Shown here in pieces: positions 27,699-37,489 of a stretch of DNA of 64,000 bases. The stretch is from Rhizobium subbaraonis. Its GTDB lineage: Bacteria > Pseudomonadota > Alphaproteobacteria > Rhizobiales > Rhizobiaceae. A model generated the notes under the pieces. It was not told the DNA's origin. It did not search any database and saw only the letters and a program-made list of their open reading frames with translations. The stretch's first letter is position 1. Every line of letters begins with the position of its first letter. The stretch lies in NCBI RefSeq assembly GCF_900220975.1, contig NZ_OBQD01000012.1, positions 1-64,000 on the forward strand, read 5' to 3'. The position numbers were made by a program, and so were the translations under genes.

Positions 27699-29474
27699 TC
27701 AAACCCCCTGTGCCTGCAGCCACATTTCCAGAAGCCCGACCTGCCAGAGTTCGGAACCGCGCAACGGCGTTATATGGTCCGACGGCCTGTCGAGCAGGCG
27801 ATCGAGATAATCGTCGCGGAAGAAGCCGCGGTCGCGGGCCTTTTGCGAACGCAGGGTGTCGCGGATCATGTCGAGATAGGGGCCTGCGATATACTTGAGC
27901 TGCGGAACAGGGAAGTAGCCCTTCTTGCGATCGATCACCTCGCTTGGAACGACCTTGCGGGCGACGTCCTTGAGGATGCCCTTGCCACCGTCGCGCAGCT
28001 TCTCTTCCGGCGGAATGCGCGCGGCAAGCTCTACCAGCTCATGGTCGAGGAAGGGCACGCGGGCTTCCAGACCCCAGGCCATGGTCATGTTGTCGACCCG
28101 CTTCACGGGGTCGTCTACCAGCATGACATTGCTGTCGAGACGGAGCGCCTGGTCGACGGGCGTATCGGCGCCGTCGCGCAACAGGTGTTCGGCAAGCAGC
28201 GCGCCGCTCGCATCGTGATCGGTGATCCAGTCGCCCGAGAGCTGCGTGCGCAAAACGTCATGCGACCGGTCGGCAAACGCCTTGCCGTAGTCGGAGACGA
28301 CATCGTTGGAATTCACCAGCGGCGGATACCAGTGATAGCCCCCAAAGACCTCGTCCGCGCCCTGGCCCGACTGCACGACCTTGATGTGCTTCGACACTTC
28401 CTTGGAGAGCAGGTAGAAGCCGACATTGTCATAGGAGACCATCGGCTCGGACATTGCCGCGATGGTGCCTGGCAGCGCGCCCATCAGATCGGCGGAGGGC
28501 ACGAAGATCTTATGGTGATCCGTGCCGAAGTGCCGGGCGATGAGGTCCGAATAGACGAATTCATCGCCCTTCTCGCCATTGGCCTCCTCGAAACCGACGG
28601 AAAAGCTCATCAGGTCTCGCTGGCCGGCTTCGGCAAGCAGGCCGACGATCAGGCTGGAATCCACACCCCCTGAAAGCAGCACGCCAACCGGCACGTCGGC
28701 GATCATACGGCGCTTCACCGCGAGACGCAGAGCTTCGAGAAGCTTCTCCTGCCATTCCTCGCGCCGGATCGCGGTATCGCCGGTCTGGCGACGGTATGGC
28801 GGATCCCAGTAGCGACGATCCTTGAAGGTGCCGTCGCGCTGGTAGACGCGGATAGTTGCGGGCGCCAGTTTGCGCACGCCGTTGAGAATAGTGCGCGGCG
28901 GCGGCACGACGGCATGGAAGGTCATGTAGTTGTGCAGTGCAGCCCGGTCTATGGACGTGTCGACCCCGCCCGCCTTGACGAGAGCCGGCAGGCTGGACGC
29001 AAAACGCAGCGCGCCCGCGATCTCGGCGACGTAGAGGGGCTTGATGCCGAAGCGGTCGCGGGCCATGACCACGCGGCCGCTGTCGCGTTCATGAATGACG
29101 AAGGCGAACATGCCGTGGAAGCGCGAAACGCAATTTTCTCCCCAGGCGTGCCATGCCTTGAGGACAACTTCTGTGTCGCCGTCGGAAAAGAAGCGGTAAC
29201 CCCTTGCTTCGAGTTCCTCCCTGAGTTCGCGGAAATTATAGAGGCAGCCGTTGAAGACCAGCGAGAGGCCGAGATCGGGATCGACCATCGGCTGCTGCGA
29301 TTTGTCCGACAGGTCGAGGATGCGCAATCGCCGGTGTCCCAGCCCGACATTCCCCCGTACCACGATACCTGACGCATCCGGCCCGCGAGGGGCGAGAACG
29401 TCCGCCATGATCGAGACCGCCGAAACAGACGGTGACCCGCCATCGAACCTGACTTCTCCACAAATTCCACACAT
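27699..29474 (-). CDS. asnO: N-acetylglutaminylglutamine amidotransferase (asparagine synthetase-like)
   Basis: This 591-residue class-II glutamine amidotransferase carries the N-terminal nucleophile Cys2 (MCGICGE, exposed after Met removal) and the synthetase domain with pyrophosphate loop SGGVDSS (268-274). It amidates N-acetylglutaminylglutamine to the final osmolyte NAGGN. I set the start at ATG 29474 because Cys2 must be exposed; the open frame continues 32 codons further. AAGGAGG lies 14 nt upstream. It forms a unit with ngg and the MscS gene. Confidence 0.93.
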   Translation of the reverse strand: MCGICGEVRFDGGSPSVSAVSIMADVLAPRGPDASGIVVRGNVGLGHRRLRILDLSDKSQQPMVDPDLGLSLVFNGCLYNFRELREELEARGYRFFSDGDTEVVLKAWHAWGENCVSRFHGMFAFVIHERDSGRVVMARDRFGIKPLYVAEIAGALRFASSLPALVKAGGVDTSIDRAALHNYMTFHAVVPPPRTILNGVRKLAPATIRVYQRDGTFKDRRYWDPPYRRQTGDTAIRREEWQEKLLEALRLAVKRRMIADVPVGVLLSGGVDSSLIVGLLAEAGQRDLMSFSVGFEEANGEKGDEFVYSDLIARHFGTDHHKIFVPSADLMGALPGTIAAMSEPMVSYDNVGFYLLSKEVSKHIKVVQSGQGADEVFGGYHWYPPLVNSNDVVSDYGKAFADRSHDVLRTQLSGDWITDHDASGALLAEHLLRDGADTPVDQALRLDSNVMLVDDPVKRVDNMTMAWGLEARVPFLDHELVELAARIPPEEKLRDGGKGILKDVARKVVPSEVIDRKKGYFPVPQLKYIAGPYLDMIRDTLRSQKARDRGFFRDDYLDRLLDRPSDHITPLRGSELWQVGLLEMWLQAQGV

Positions 29475-29602
29475 GAACTGGGTCGAAACCTCCTTTGTTT
29501 GTACAGAATGCAACGTTAGGGCCGTGAAAAGGTCCACGGCCCTGACGTCGTACGAAAAAGTTAAATGCACGACGCGGCCAGGCGTTCCCGTTTTGACCGT
29601 AT

Positions 29603-30394
29603 TTACTGTCCGGTCGTTTCTGCACGCGCCAGCATGTAAGCCTCAGCGAAAGCCATGTGTTCGGCCGCGATGCGGCGCGCATCGTCTGTTCGGCCGTCCT
29701 TCAATGCGGCCATCAGGCGATACTGGTACGACAGCCCTTCCTCCCGGGAACTCGGCGCAGGATCGGCATAGATCTTTCTGGCCAGCGGAAGTTCGCGCAA
29801 CAGGTTGTGCATCAGGCCGCAGAGGAAGCCGAGCAGCGGGTTGGGACTGAGCTGCGCCAGCTGCGAGTGGAAGTCGAGCTCCGCCACCCGCTGGCGATAC
29901 TGCTCCTCAGGATCGACCGGCGGGTGATCATAGATGCGGATCGTGCTTTCGAGCGATGCAAGCTGTTGCGCCGTCATCTGCCCCGCGAGCAGGGCCGCAA
30001 CCTCCGGCTCCAGTGCCTTGCGGATCGCATAGATGTCGGAAAGGCTCGGCTGGTCGAAGAAGAAATGCGTCGACAGCAATTCCATGGCGTGCTGGGCGGA
30101 TGGGGCCGCTACGAAGGCACCGCCACCCGGACCGCTGCGCGTGAAGATGAGCCCCTGGGTCTCCAGCGCCTTCATCGCTTCCCGCACAGTACCCTTCGCC
30201 GCCTTAAAGCGGTCGATCAGTTCGCGCTCCTGAGGCAGGCGGTCGCCGGGAGCAAGGCCCTCCGATCGGATATAGTCCTTCATGCGGTCAGCAATCGCCT
30301 CCGGCCGCCGCTTCGTCTTGCCGGCAGGCGTGAAAAAACGCTTGCCGTCTTCGCCGGAAATCTTCCGGTTTTCCCTGATGCCTGGCAGAACCAT
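29603..30394 (-). CDS. GntR/FadR-family regulator
   Basis: This 263-residue regulator has an N-terminal winged helix (about 30-100; LPQERELIDRFKAAKGTVREAMKALETQGLI) and a C-terminal all-helical FCD ligand domain with a probable metal site. The ATG at 30394 overlaps the TGA of the upstream ATPase gene (TGATG), with AGGAG 6 nt upstream, so it is translationally coupled to the peptide importer. It probably controls that importer. Confidence 0.88.
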   Translation of the reverse strand: MVLPGIRENRKISGEDGKRFFTPAGKTKRRPEAIADRMKDYIRSEGLAPGDRLPQERELIDRFKAAKGTVREAMKALETQGLIFTRSGPGGGAFVAAPSAQHAMELLSTHFFFDQPSLSDIYAIRKALEPEVAALLAGQMTAQQLASLESTIRIYDHPPVDPEEQYRQRVAELDFHSQLAQLSPNPLLGFLCGLMHNLLRELPLARKIYADPAPSSREEGLSYQYRLMAALKDGRTDDARRIAAEHMAFAEAYMLARAETTGQ

Positions 30395-31191
30395 CACTCT
30401 CTCCTGATGCAAGGCGCGCTCGCGACAAGCCGCTGTGTATAGGCGTGCCCGGGATTGGCAAAGAGACGCGCCGCAGGCGCCATCTCGACCACCTCACCGA
30501 AGTACATGACCGCGACGCGGTCGGAGATCGCCTCGACGACGGCAAGGTCGTGGCTGATGAAGAGGTAGGTCAGGCCGAAGCGCGTCTTCAGGTCGCGCAG
30601 AAGCAAAAGGACCTGCGCCTGCACGGAGACGTCGAGCGCGCTGACGGGTTCGTCGAGCACGATGATTTCCGCTTCCGCCGCCAAGACCCGGGCGATCGCG
30701 ATGCGCTGCGCCTGCCCGCCGGAAAACTCGTGTGGATAGCGGGCAAGCGTATCCTCCGGCATCTGGACGGCATCAAGCAATTCCTTCATGCGCACGGCAC
30801 GCCTTGCGGCCTCGTAGCCGCACAGGAGTTTCAGCGGCGTTTCGAGGATATCCCGAATGGTCTTGCGCGGATTGAGCGAGGCGACCGGGTCCTGAAAGAC
30901 GTACTGGATCATCTTGCCGAAAGCGCGCGGCCCCTCGCGCCGCAACGCACCCGCATCCTTTCCGCCGATCAGCAGGCTGCCGGCGGTCGGCGCTTCAAGG
31001 CCGACGAGCATGCGGGCAAGCGTGCTCTTGCCGGAGCCGCTTTCGCCGACGACGGCGAGCGTTTCGCCGCGCGCCACGTCGAGCGAGACGGATTTCACCG
31101 CCCTGACCTCGTGGCGCGCCTTGCCGAGCAGGCTCCTGCCGCCGCCGAACGTCTTGGAAAGGTCGCGGATCTGAATGGCGGAGACCGTCAT
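30394..31191 (-). CDS. Dipeptide/oligopeptide ABC transporter ATPase (DppF-type)
   Basis: This 265-residue ATPase has Walker A (GESGSGKST), signature LSGGQ-like FSGGQAQR, and Walker B (IIVLDEP). It ends after the peptide-importer consensus PGHAYTQRLV rather than with a long extension. It is the second ATPase of the importer; the first is fused to a permease in the gene upstream, with which it overlaps by 4 nt. Confidence 0.9.
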   Translation of the reverse strand: MTVSAIQIRDLSKTFGGGRSLLGKARHEVRAVKSVSLDVARGETLAVVGESGSGKSTLARMLVGLEAPTAGSLLIGGKDAGALRREGPRAFGKMIQYVFQDPVASLNPRKTIRDILETPLKLLCGYEAARRAVRMKELLDAVQMPEDTLARYPHEFSGGQAQRIAIARVLAAEAEIIVLDEPVSALDVSVQAQVLLLLRDLKTRFGLTYLFISHDLAVVEAISDRVAVMYFGEVVEMAPAARLFANPGHAYTQRLVASAPCIRRE

Positions 31192-32984
31192 GATGCCTGC
31201 TCCTTGCCGCCCGCGAAGAGCCCGGTGACACGCTCCAGGAAGCGCTCCCCCGTGCCGAGTTCGGGCACGCAGGCGATCAGCCGCTTGGTATAGGCATGCT
31301 GCGGATTGGCGAGCACCGCGCGGGTTTCACCCGTCTCGACGATCTCGCCGTCCTTCATCACCGCCACCCGGTCGCAGATTTCCGAGACGACACCGAAATC
31401 GTGGGTGATGAACAGCAGGGCCATGCCGCGCTCGCGCTGCAAATCGCGCAGGAGTTCGAGGATGCGGGCCTGCACGGTGACATCGAGGGCGGTCGTCGGC
31501 TCGTCGGCGATGATCACGTCCGGGTCGTTGGCAAGCGCCATGGCAATGCCGACACGCTGGCGCTGGCCGCCCGAAAGCTGGTGCGGATAGTGTTTTGCCC
31601 GCTCCCGCGCCTCCGGGATGCCAACCTTTTCGAGAAGGGCGACCGCCCTCTCCCGGCACGCCGCCGCACCAATCGACTGGTGCGCGGCGATCGCCTCCTC
31701 CACCTGCCGCCCGACCGGATACATCGGGTGCAACGTCGTCAGCGGATCCTGGAAGACATAGGCGACGCGGCTGCCACGGCTGGCGATCAGGCGCGTCTCG
31801 GGCATCGCCAGCACGTCCTCGTTTCCGAGATAGACCGCGCCGTTGCGGATCAGCCCCGGCGGAGACGCCACCAGCCCCATGACGGAGAGCGCCGTGACGC
31901 TCTTGCCCGAGCCGCTTTCGCCGATGAGGCCGAGGCATTCGCCGGGCTTCACATAAAGCGAGACGCCGCGCACCGCCGGCACGATTTTCGAACCGCGCTG
32001 GAAGCCGGTTTCGAGACACGCGATCGAAAGAGCGGCATCGGCCGCGGCATTTGCCGGCACGGCACGGCCGCTCGCGACGTCGGTCACCGGCCCAGGCCGC
32101 GCAAGCGCCCCCGAACGAAGGCGCGGGTCGAGCACGTCGCGGACCCCGTCGCCGAGCACGTTCAGGCTGATGACGATGAGGAAGATCATCACGCCCGGCA
32201 CGATGGAGACGTGCGGCGCCGTGAACAGCTGCGCCCGTCCCTCGCCCAGCATGGAGCCGAGATCGGCTTGCGGCGGCTGCGCGCCAAGGCCGAGGAAGCT
32301 GAGGCCGGCCGTCTCAAGGATCATCCAGCCCGCCGTCGTCGACATGGTGATGACGATCACGGGCAGGACATTCGGCAGGACCTCGGTGAGGATGATCGAG
32401 AGGTTTCCCTTGCCGGAAAGGCGGGCTGCATCGACGAATTCTCGATGCACATAGCCCAGTGTCACCCCACGCACATTGCGGGCGAAGAAGGGTATGTTGA
32501 CGACGGCGATGGCGTAGAGCGCGTTCATCAAGCCCGGACCAAGTGCTGCGACGATTGCCAGCGCCAGCAGGATATAGGGAAAGGCCATCAGCATATCGAT
32601 GCCGCGCATCATTGCATTGTCGGTGCGCCCGCCGGCATAGCCCGCCACGATGCCGATCGCGGAACCGACGAAGGCAGCGATCAGCGTTGCGGCAAAACCG
32701 ACTGCGACGGACACGCGTGTGCCCCAGAGCAAACGGCTCAGGATATCTCGACCAAGCTGGTCGGTGCCGAGCAGGTGGCCTGCCGTAAACAGGGGTTTCA
32801 GCCGGTCGGCCGGCGCGGTAACGTCGGGATCGGGCAGCGGCAGGATCGGCACCAGCAGGATCATGAGGGCGACCAGGCCGAGCAGCACCAGCCCTGCCGT
32901 CGCCAGACGGTTGTTGAGCAGCAGGTGCCAGGACGTGATCCGCCGGGGCGCTTTCGGCGCTGATGCTTCTGCAACCGCGCTCAT
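31188..32984 (-). CDS. Fused peptide ABC permease-ATPase (DppC-DppD)
   Basis: This 598-residue protein joins two normally separate subunits. Residues 1 to about 290 are a DppC-like permease with the LGTDQLGRDILSRLLWG signature and an EAA loop. After a linker of about 25 residues, residues 315-598 are a DppD-like ATPase with Walker A GESGSGKS, LSGGQRQR and VIIADEPTTALD. The join is in frame without a stop, so the fusion is real. It overlaps both neighbours by 4 nt. Such fusions are known in some proteobacterial peptide importers. Confidence 0.92.
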   Translation of the reverse strand: MSAVAEASAPKAPRRITSWHLLLNNRLATAGLVLLGLVALMILLVPILPLPDPDVTAPADRLKPLFTAGHLLGTDQLGRDILSRLLWGTRVSVAVGFAATLIAAFVGSAIGIVAGYAGGRTDNAMMRGIDMLMAFPYILLALAIVAALGPGLMNALYAIAVVNIPFFARNVRGVTLGYVHREFVDAARLSGKGNLSIILTEVLPNVLPVIVITMSTTAGWMILETAGLSFLGLGAQPPQADLGSMLGEGRAQLFTAPHVSIVPGVMIFLIVISLNVLGDGVRDVLDPRLRSGALARPGPVTDVASGRAVPANAAADAALSIACLETGFQRGSKIVPAVRGVSLYVKPGECLGLIGESGSGKSVTALSVMGLVASPPGLIRNGAVYLGNEDVLAMPETRLIASRGSRVAYVFQDPLTTLHPMYPVGRQVEEAIAAHQSIGAAACRERAVALLEKVGIPEARERAKHYPHQLSGGQRQRVGIAMALANDPDVIIADEPTTALDVTVQARILELLRDLQRERGMALLFITHDFGVVSEICDRVAVMKDGEIVETGETRAVLANPQHAYTKRLIACVPELGTGERFLERVTGLFAGGKEQAS

Positions 32985-33928
32985 GTGCGGATCCTCGGAT
33001 CGAGCATCGACTGAAGCACGTCGGCGACAAGGTTGAACAGCACGTAGCTCGCCGCGACAACGAGGACACCACCCTGTACAAGCAGGATGTCGCGGGTCGA
33101 AATCGCCTTAACGAGCATCGCCCCGATACCCGGCCACTGGAACACCGTTTCGATATAGACCGCACCGCCGAGCACGAATCCGGCCTGGATGCCGATGACG
33201 GGAATGATGCTGACGAGCGCCGCGCGGAAGGCATGGCCATAGATCACGCGCCGTTCGGGCAGTCCCTTGGCGCGGGCCGTGCGCACATAGTCCTGACGCA
33301 GCACCTCCAGCATTGCACCGCGCGTCAGCCGGGCGATGACCCCGGCGGCAACGACTGCCAGCGTGGTTGCCGGTAGGATCAGATGGATCAGAAGGTCCTT
33401 GAGATCCCCGCCGCCATAGACCGCATACATGCCGGACGCCGGCAGGATGCGCCAATGTATGGCGAACAGATAGATGAGCAGGAGCCCGAGCCAGAAGGAC
33501 GGCATGGAGATGCCTGCGAGCACGAAGAAGGTGATCGCCCGGTCCGCCCAGCCGAACTGCCGCACCGCCGAAACCACCCCAGCCAGCAGGCCGATCACGG
33601 AACACAGCACGAGCGATACGCCGGCCAGCACGAGTGTTGCCTGGAAGCGCTCCAGCACCTCGTCGAGCACGGGACGGTTGAGGGCGAAGGACCGCCCGAA
33701 ATCGCCATGCACGACATTGCCGATCCAGATCAGGTATTGCTGCACCAGTGGTTCGTCGAGTCCGAGATCACGGTTGATGCGCTCGACATTTTCCGGCGTG
33801 GCATAGGCACCGAGAATGGCCGTGGCGGTATCGCCCGGAATCAGCGCCATCACCAGAAAGACGATGATGGAAAGCCCGAACAGCACGGGCACGACGGCGA
33901 TCAGCCGTTTCAGGATATAGGCCGGCAT
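32981..33928 (-). CDS. Peptide ABC transporter permease (DppB-type)
   Basis: This 315-residue inner-membrane permease with six segments starts with the typical MPAYILKRLIAVVPVLFGLS and contains LGLDEPLVQQYLIW and the EAA-type loop (DYVRTARAKGLPERRVIYGHAFR). It pairs with the permease half of the downstream fusion, whose start it overlaps by 4 nt. Confidence 0.94.
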   Translation of the reverse strand: MPAYILKRLIAVVPVLFGLSIIVFLVMALIPGDTATAILGAYATPENVERINRDLGLDEPLVQQYLIWIGNVVHGDFGRSFALNRPVLDEVLERFQATLVLAGVSLVLCSVIGLLAGVVSAVRQFGWADRAITFFVLAGISMPSFWLGLLLIYLFAIHWRILPASGMYAVYGGGDLKDLLIHLILPATTLAVVAAGVIARLTRGAMLEVLRQDYVRTARAKGLPERRVIYGHAFRAALVSIIPVIGIQAGFVLGGAVYIETVFQWPGIGAMLVKAISTRDILLVQGGVLVVAASYVLFNLVADVLQSMLDPRIRT

Positions 33929-33992
33929 GGAACCTCCCGGACATCCGTGGCACTGCCGGCGTTTCTGCCGGCAGTGGTTTTACAGACGAGGA

Positions 33993-35558
33993 CTACTGCT
34001 TCGTCACGCCATGGAGATCGAGCAGGAAGGAGGGTTGCAGCTTGAAGCCCTGCACGGCCGCCGTGGTGACCGCGTTCTGCTTCCAGTTGGCAACGAAGAG
34101 CCAGGGCGCATCATCATGCACGATCGCCTGCACCTCGCCGTAGAGCTTGCCGCGCTCGGCCTGCTCCGTCGATACGCGCGCCTTTTGCAGAAGCTCGTCG
34201 ACTTTCGGGTTCGAGTAATAGCCCGAGTTGAAGCCACCCTTTTCCGGCATCGCGTCCGTGCGCAGCGTCAGATAGGGCACCGTGTCCGGATCGTTGGTCA
34301 TCCAGGCCATCTCGGCCATGTCCGCCTTGCCCTCGAGACCCGAATTGACCCGGCCGAGGAAGGTGTTCCACTCGTAGGTCTCGATCTTCACCGTGAACCC
34401 GACGGCCTGAAGGTCCGCCTGGATCGCCGCGCCCATGGTGATCGGATCAAGCATGCCCGATCCGCCCTCGGTGACGTAGAAGGTCAGCTGTGGATTTTCG
34501 ACACCTGCCTCGGCGAGCAGCGCCTTGGCCTTTTCGGGATCGTAGGGATAGGGCTCGACCGCGCTTTCCACCCAGTTGAAGGCCGGCGGAATGGGGCCTG
34601 CGGCCACCGTCGCGGTCCCCTGCAGGACATCGTTGACGAGCGTTTCCTTGTTCACGGCAAAGTTGGCGGCCTGGCGCACGCGTTTGTCGGCGAAGGGACC
34701 GGTCTTGGTGTTGAGAATGCCGAACCAGACATGCGGGCCAGCCTGTTCCGCAACGGCGAAATTGGCGTCCTTCTTGAAGGTCGCGAGATTGTCCGGCGGG
34801 ACCTCCACCATGACATCGATGCCACCGGCCATCATCTCCGCAACGCGCGTATTGGCATCGGTGATCGGCCGGAACACGACGGCCTCGAGGCTCGCTGCGC
34901 CATCCCAGTAGTCCGGATTGCGCTCGATGACGACGCGCTGGCTCGACAGCCACTCGACGAACTTGAACGGCCCGGTGCCCGAGGGGCTGCGACCATAGTC
35001 CTTGCCATGTTGCTCCACCGCGGCGGGCGAGACGATCAGTCCCGTCGGATAGGCCAGATTGGAAAGGAACGGCGCGAAAGCCTCGCTCAGCTTGAACTCG
35101 ACGGTCTGCGGATCGACCACGTTGACGGATTCCACCGAGGCAAAGTTGAAGGACAGCGGGAACGGTCCGGTGTTGTAGAAGGGATGGTCCTGCTTCAGCA
35201 TGCGATCGAAATTGAACTTCACCGCCTCGGCATTGAAATCCGAGCCGTCACGGAACTTCACGCCCTGGCGAAGCTTGAACGTGTAGGTCTTACCGTCGTC
35301 GGAAATGTCCCAGCTTTCGGCAAGCGCCGGCTCGACCTCCAGCGTGCCGTCCTTGAAGCGCACGAGGCCGTCATAGATGTTGACGAGGATCCGGAAATCG
35401 TTGGTCGCGGTAACCGTGTGCGGATCGAGAGACTGGGGCTCGGCGATCTGGCCGACGACCAAAACATTGGGTGGTGTTTGTGCGGCGGCCGGCCCTGTGG
35501 CAAGGGCGGCGCAGGCAAGGGCAGCAGCCGCAAGGGCGCTCCGAAACAGCCTCTTCAT
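33993..35558 (-). CDS. Peptide ABC transporter substrate-binding protein (family 5)
   Basis: This 521-residue periplasmic binding protein has a Sec signal peptide (1-27, ending AAAQT). The family-5 landmarks EPQSLDPHT, KFRDGSDFNAEAVKFNFDRM and SPSGTGPFKF are present. It is the first gene of the importer operon. The 175 bp upstream are A/T-rich near the start and probably hold the promoter. Next to NAGGN genes it may scavenge peptides or recapture the osmolyte dipeptide; the ligand is not established from sequence. Confidence 0.92.
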   Translation of the reverse strand: MKRLFRSALAAAALACAALATGPAAAQTPPNVLVVGQIAEPQSLDPHTVTATNDFRILVNIYDGLVRFKDGTLEVEPALAESWDISDDGKTYTFKLRQGVKFRDGSDFNAEAVKFNFDRMLKQDHPFYNTGPFPLSFNFASVESVNVVDPQTVEFKLSEAFAPFLSNLAYPTGLIVSPAAVEQHGKDYGRSPSGTGPFKFVEWLSSQRVVIERNPDYWDGAASLEAVVFRPITDANTRVAEMMAGGIDVMVEVPPDNLATFKKDANFAVAEQAGPHVWFGILNTKTGPFADKRVRQAANFAVNKETLVNDVLQGTATVAAGPIPPAFNWVESAVEPYPYDPEKAKALLAEAGVENPQLTFYVTEGGSGMLDPITMGAAIQADLQAVGFTVKIETYEWNTFLGRVNSGLEGKADMAEMAWMTNDPDTVPYLTLRTDAMPEKGGFNSGYYSNPKVDELLQKARVSTEQAERGKLYGEVQAIVHDDAPWLFVANWKQNAVTTAAVQGFKLQPSFLLDLHGVTKQ

Positions 35559-35734
35559 GGGGAAGATCCTTTCGATTTGGCATCGTTCGTGAACCGCTAT
35601 TTATAGATATAAATAAACTCAATGCAATAATTTATCATGATTGAAATTGGAGTTTGCACGCATCCAGCCCTTCCCGCACTTCGCGGGAAGTCAAGAAACC
35701 GTGACAAAACAGATAATTACCTTAAAATGAGTGA

Positions 35735-36892
35735 TCAGTGCACGTCGGGCTCGTCCGCACTAAGATCCTGATCGGCACGCTCGACTTTCTGGTGAGTGAA
35801 ACCTCGCAGGCCCGAGACTTCCTCGGCGTCGCGCTCGATCTGCACCTCGCTCATCGCATAGTGCACCACCAGCTTGGCGACCGACATCAGGGCATGGAGG
35901 TGGATGCGCTCATAGCCATGCGAGGCATCGACGCCGAAGGCCAGAAGCGCGGTGCGCACGTCATGCCCGGCCTCCACCGCCGAAGCAGCATCGGAGCGAT
36001 AATATCGGAAAACATCCTTTTGGACGCGGATGCCATGTTCGCCGCAAAGCTCGTACAGTTTCTTGGAAAGGTGATAGTCGAACGGGCCGGTCTGGTCCGC
36101 CATGGCGAGCGTCACGCCGAACTCGTCGGAATTCTGGCCCGGCGCGGTCGTCCCGTTGTCGATGGCAACCAGCGAGGCGATATCCGGAACGAGAGCCGCC
36201 GACGCGCCGACGCCGACCTCCTCGCCGATCGTGAATAGCCAATAGGTATCCACCCGCGTTTCAATCGCCTCCCGCTGCATCGCCTCAAGCGCGGCCAGCA
36301 TGATCGCTACCCCGGCCTTGTCATCGAGATGGCGCGAAACGATGAAACCATTGTCGAGAAATTCCGGCTGCGGGTCGATGGCGACGATATCGCCGATATC
36401 AATTCCGAGCTGCACGATGTCCTTCCGGTCACGCGCAAGCGCATCGATACGCAACTCGACATGGCGCCATCCCGTTGGCTGCGTGTCGACTTCCTCGTTG
36501 AAGGTATGGCCCGACGCTTTCAACGGCAGGATGGAGCCGCGATAGATCCCCTTGCCGGACAGGATCGAGGCGCGGGCGCCTTCCGCAAACCGCGCGGACC
36601 AATGGCCGATCGAAACGAGTTCGAGCCGGCCATTGTCCTTCAGCGACTTGACCTGTGCGCCGAGCGTGTCGAGATGCGAGACTATGCCACGGGCCGGCCG
36701 CTCCGCAGCGCCGGGACGGCGTGCACGGATTGCACCGCGGCGCGTCAGCCTGACCTCCAGCCCGAGGCGTTCCAGTTCGCGCGCTGTGTAACGCACGGCT
36801 TCGTCAGTGAAACCGGTGGGGCTCGGGATGTCGAGCAGCGCCTTCAGCCGGCTCCTGAGATAATCCGGGTCGATATTGATCGGTGTCTGCAT
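35735..36892 (-). CDS. M42/M20-like metallopeptidase of the NAGGN system
   Basis: This 385-residue co-catalytic zinc peptidase carries VSHLDTLGAQV (first metal His-Asp), SRHLDDKAG (bridging Asp) and IGEEVGVGAS (Glu-Glu), with DNGT and a C-terminal GYERIHLHAL histidine. This set fits the M42 aminopeptidase family that accompanies NAGGN synthesis genes, perhaps degrading the osmolyte. The start is ATG 36892; a TTG 13 codons upstream is less likely. It directly abuts the imuA remnant, suggesting a recombination junction just upstream. Confidence 0.88.
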   Translation of the reverse strand: MQTPINIDPDYLRSRLKALLDIPSPTGFTDEAVRYTARELERLGLEVRLTRRGAIRARRPGAAERPARGIVSHLDTLGAQVKSLKDNGRLELVSIGHWSARFAEGARASILSGKGIYRGSILPLKASGHTFNEEVDTQPTGWRHVELRIDALARDRKDIVQLGIDIGDIVAIDPQPEFLDNGFIVSRHLDDKAGVAIMLAALEAMQREAIETRVDTYWLFTIGEEVGVGASAALVPDIASLVAIDNGTTAPGQNSDEFGVTLAMADQTGPFDYHLSKKLYELCGEHGIRVQKDVFRYYRSDAASAVEAGHDVRTALLAFGVDASHGYERIHLHALMSVAKLVVHYAMSEVQIERDAEEVSGLRGFTHQKVERADQDLSADEPDVH

Positions 36893-36929
36893 GGGGGCCG
36901 TTGTCGCAGCCAGCACCGGTTTCGTCAAC

Positions 36930-37439
36930 AATCCCGGAGCCGGCGAGCGCGATGCCTACCTCAAATCGACGGCCGAGCTTTCGAAGTCGAAGAGCAGTGG
37001 CGAACAGCGATACCGATCGTGCCCGAGCTCTCGGCCGCAAGCTGCAGGCGCCGTGACGCGGTCGCCGCGACAACCGCGCCGAGACCGCCATGGCGCAGCC
37101 CTTCTTCAAAACAGGCGAGCAGCGCCTTCTCGTCACCCGCTTCCAGATCCACCAGCCGGTCCGGGTGAAGCCGGCCTGTGCGAACGCCGGCATGAATAGA
37201 TCCCGGCGCGTTACTACCCAGAGGATCTTGCCTTTCGTGCGCGCGGCGATGCCGGCGCCAAACAATGCCGCCGCCGGCAACCTCATGCAGGCACCCCAAT
37301 GCCAGCCCTCCTCCCGGAAGTTTCGATTTCCCGAACCCCAAACGGCAGGACCTTGCGCGCCCGTCCCTGCCCGCCTTCAAGAGCGCTCAATGCGCGCGCG
37401 AAGCTCTGCAATGACGGGATTGGCGGCGGTCTCGGGCAT
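36930..37439 (-). pseudogene. imuA: Frameshifted and truncated imuA (SOS mutagenesis) remnant
   Basis: Reading from ATG 37439, ImuA-like protein is recoverable in several frames: MPETAANPVIAELRARIER, then LEGGQGRARKVLPFGV, then LPGGGLALGCLHEVAGG, then FGAGIAARTKGKILWVVTRR, then LVDLEAGDEKALLACFEEGL and ASRRLQLAAESSGTIG. At least four frameshifts separate these blocks, and the C-terminal third is missing or scrambled beside the peptidase gene. Intact ImuA acts with ImuB and DnaE2 in SOS mutagenesis; neither partner is here. A LexA box is preserved upstream. Confidence 0.85.
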
Positions 37440-37489
37440 TCCAAATACGGTTCCGTTCAGGGGTTTGCAGCGGGGTTTCAAGTTGATAT

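Noticed and set aside
31296-32963. 555-codon plus-strand frame
   Set aside because: Antisense to the peptide permease-ATPase fusion; His/Arg-rich nonsense composition.
33927-35606. 559-codon plus-strand frame
   Set aside because: Antisense to the peptide-binding protein.
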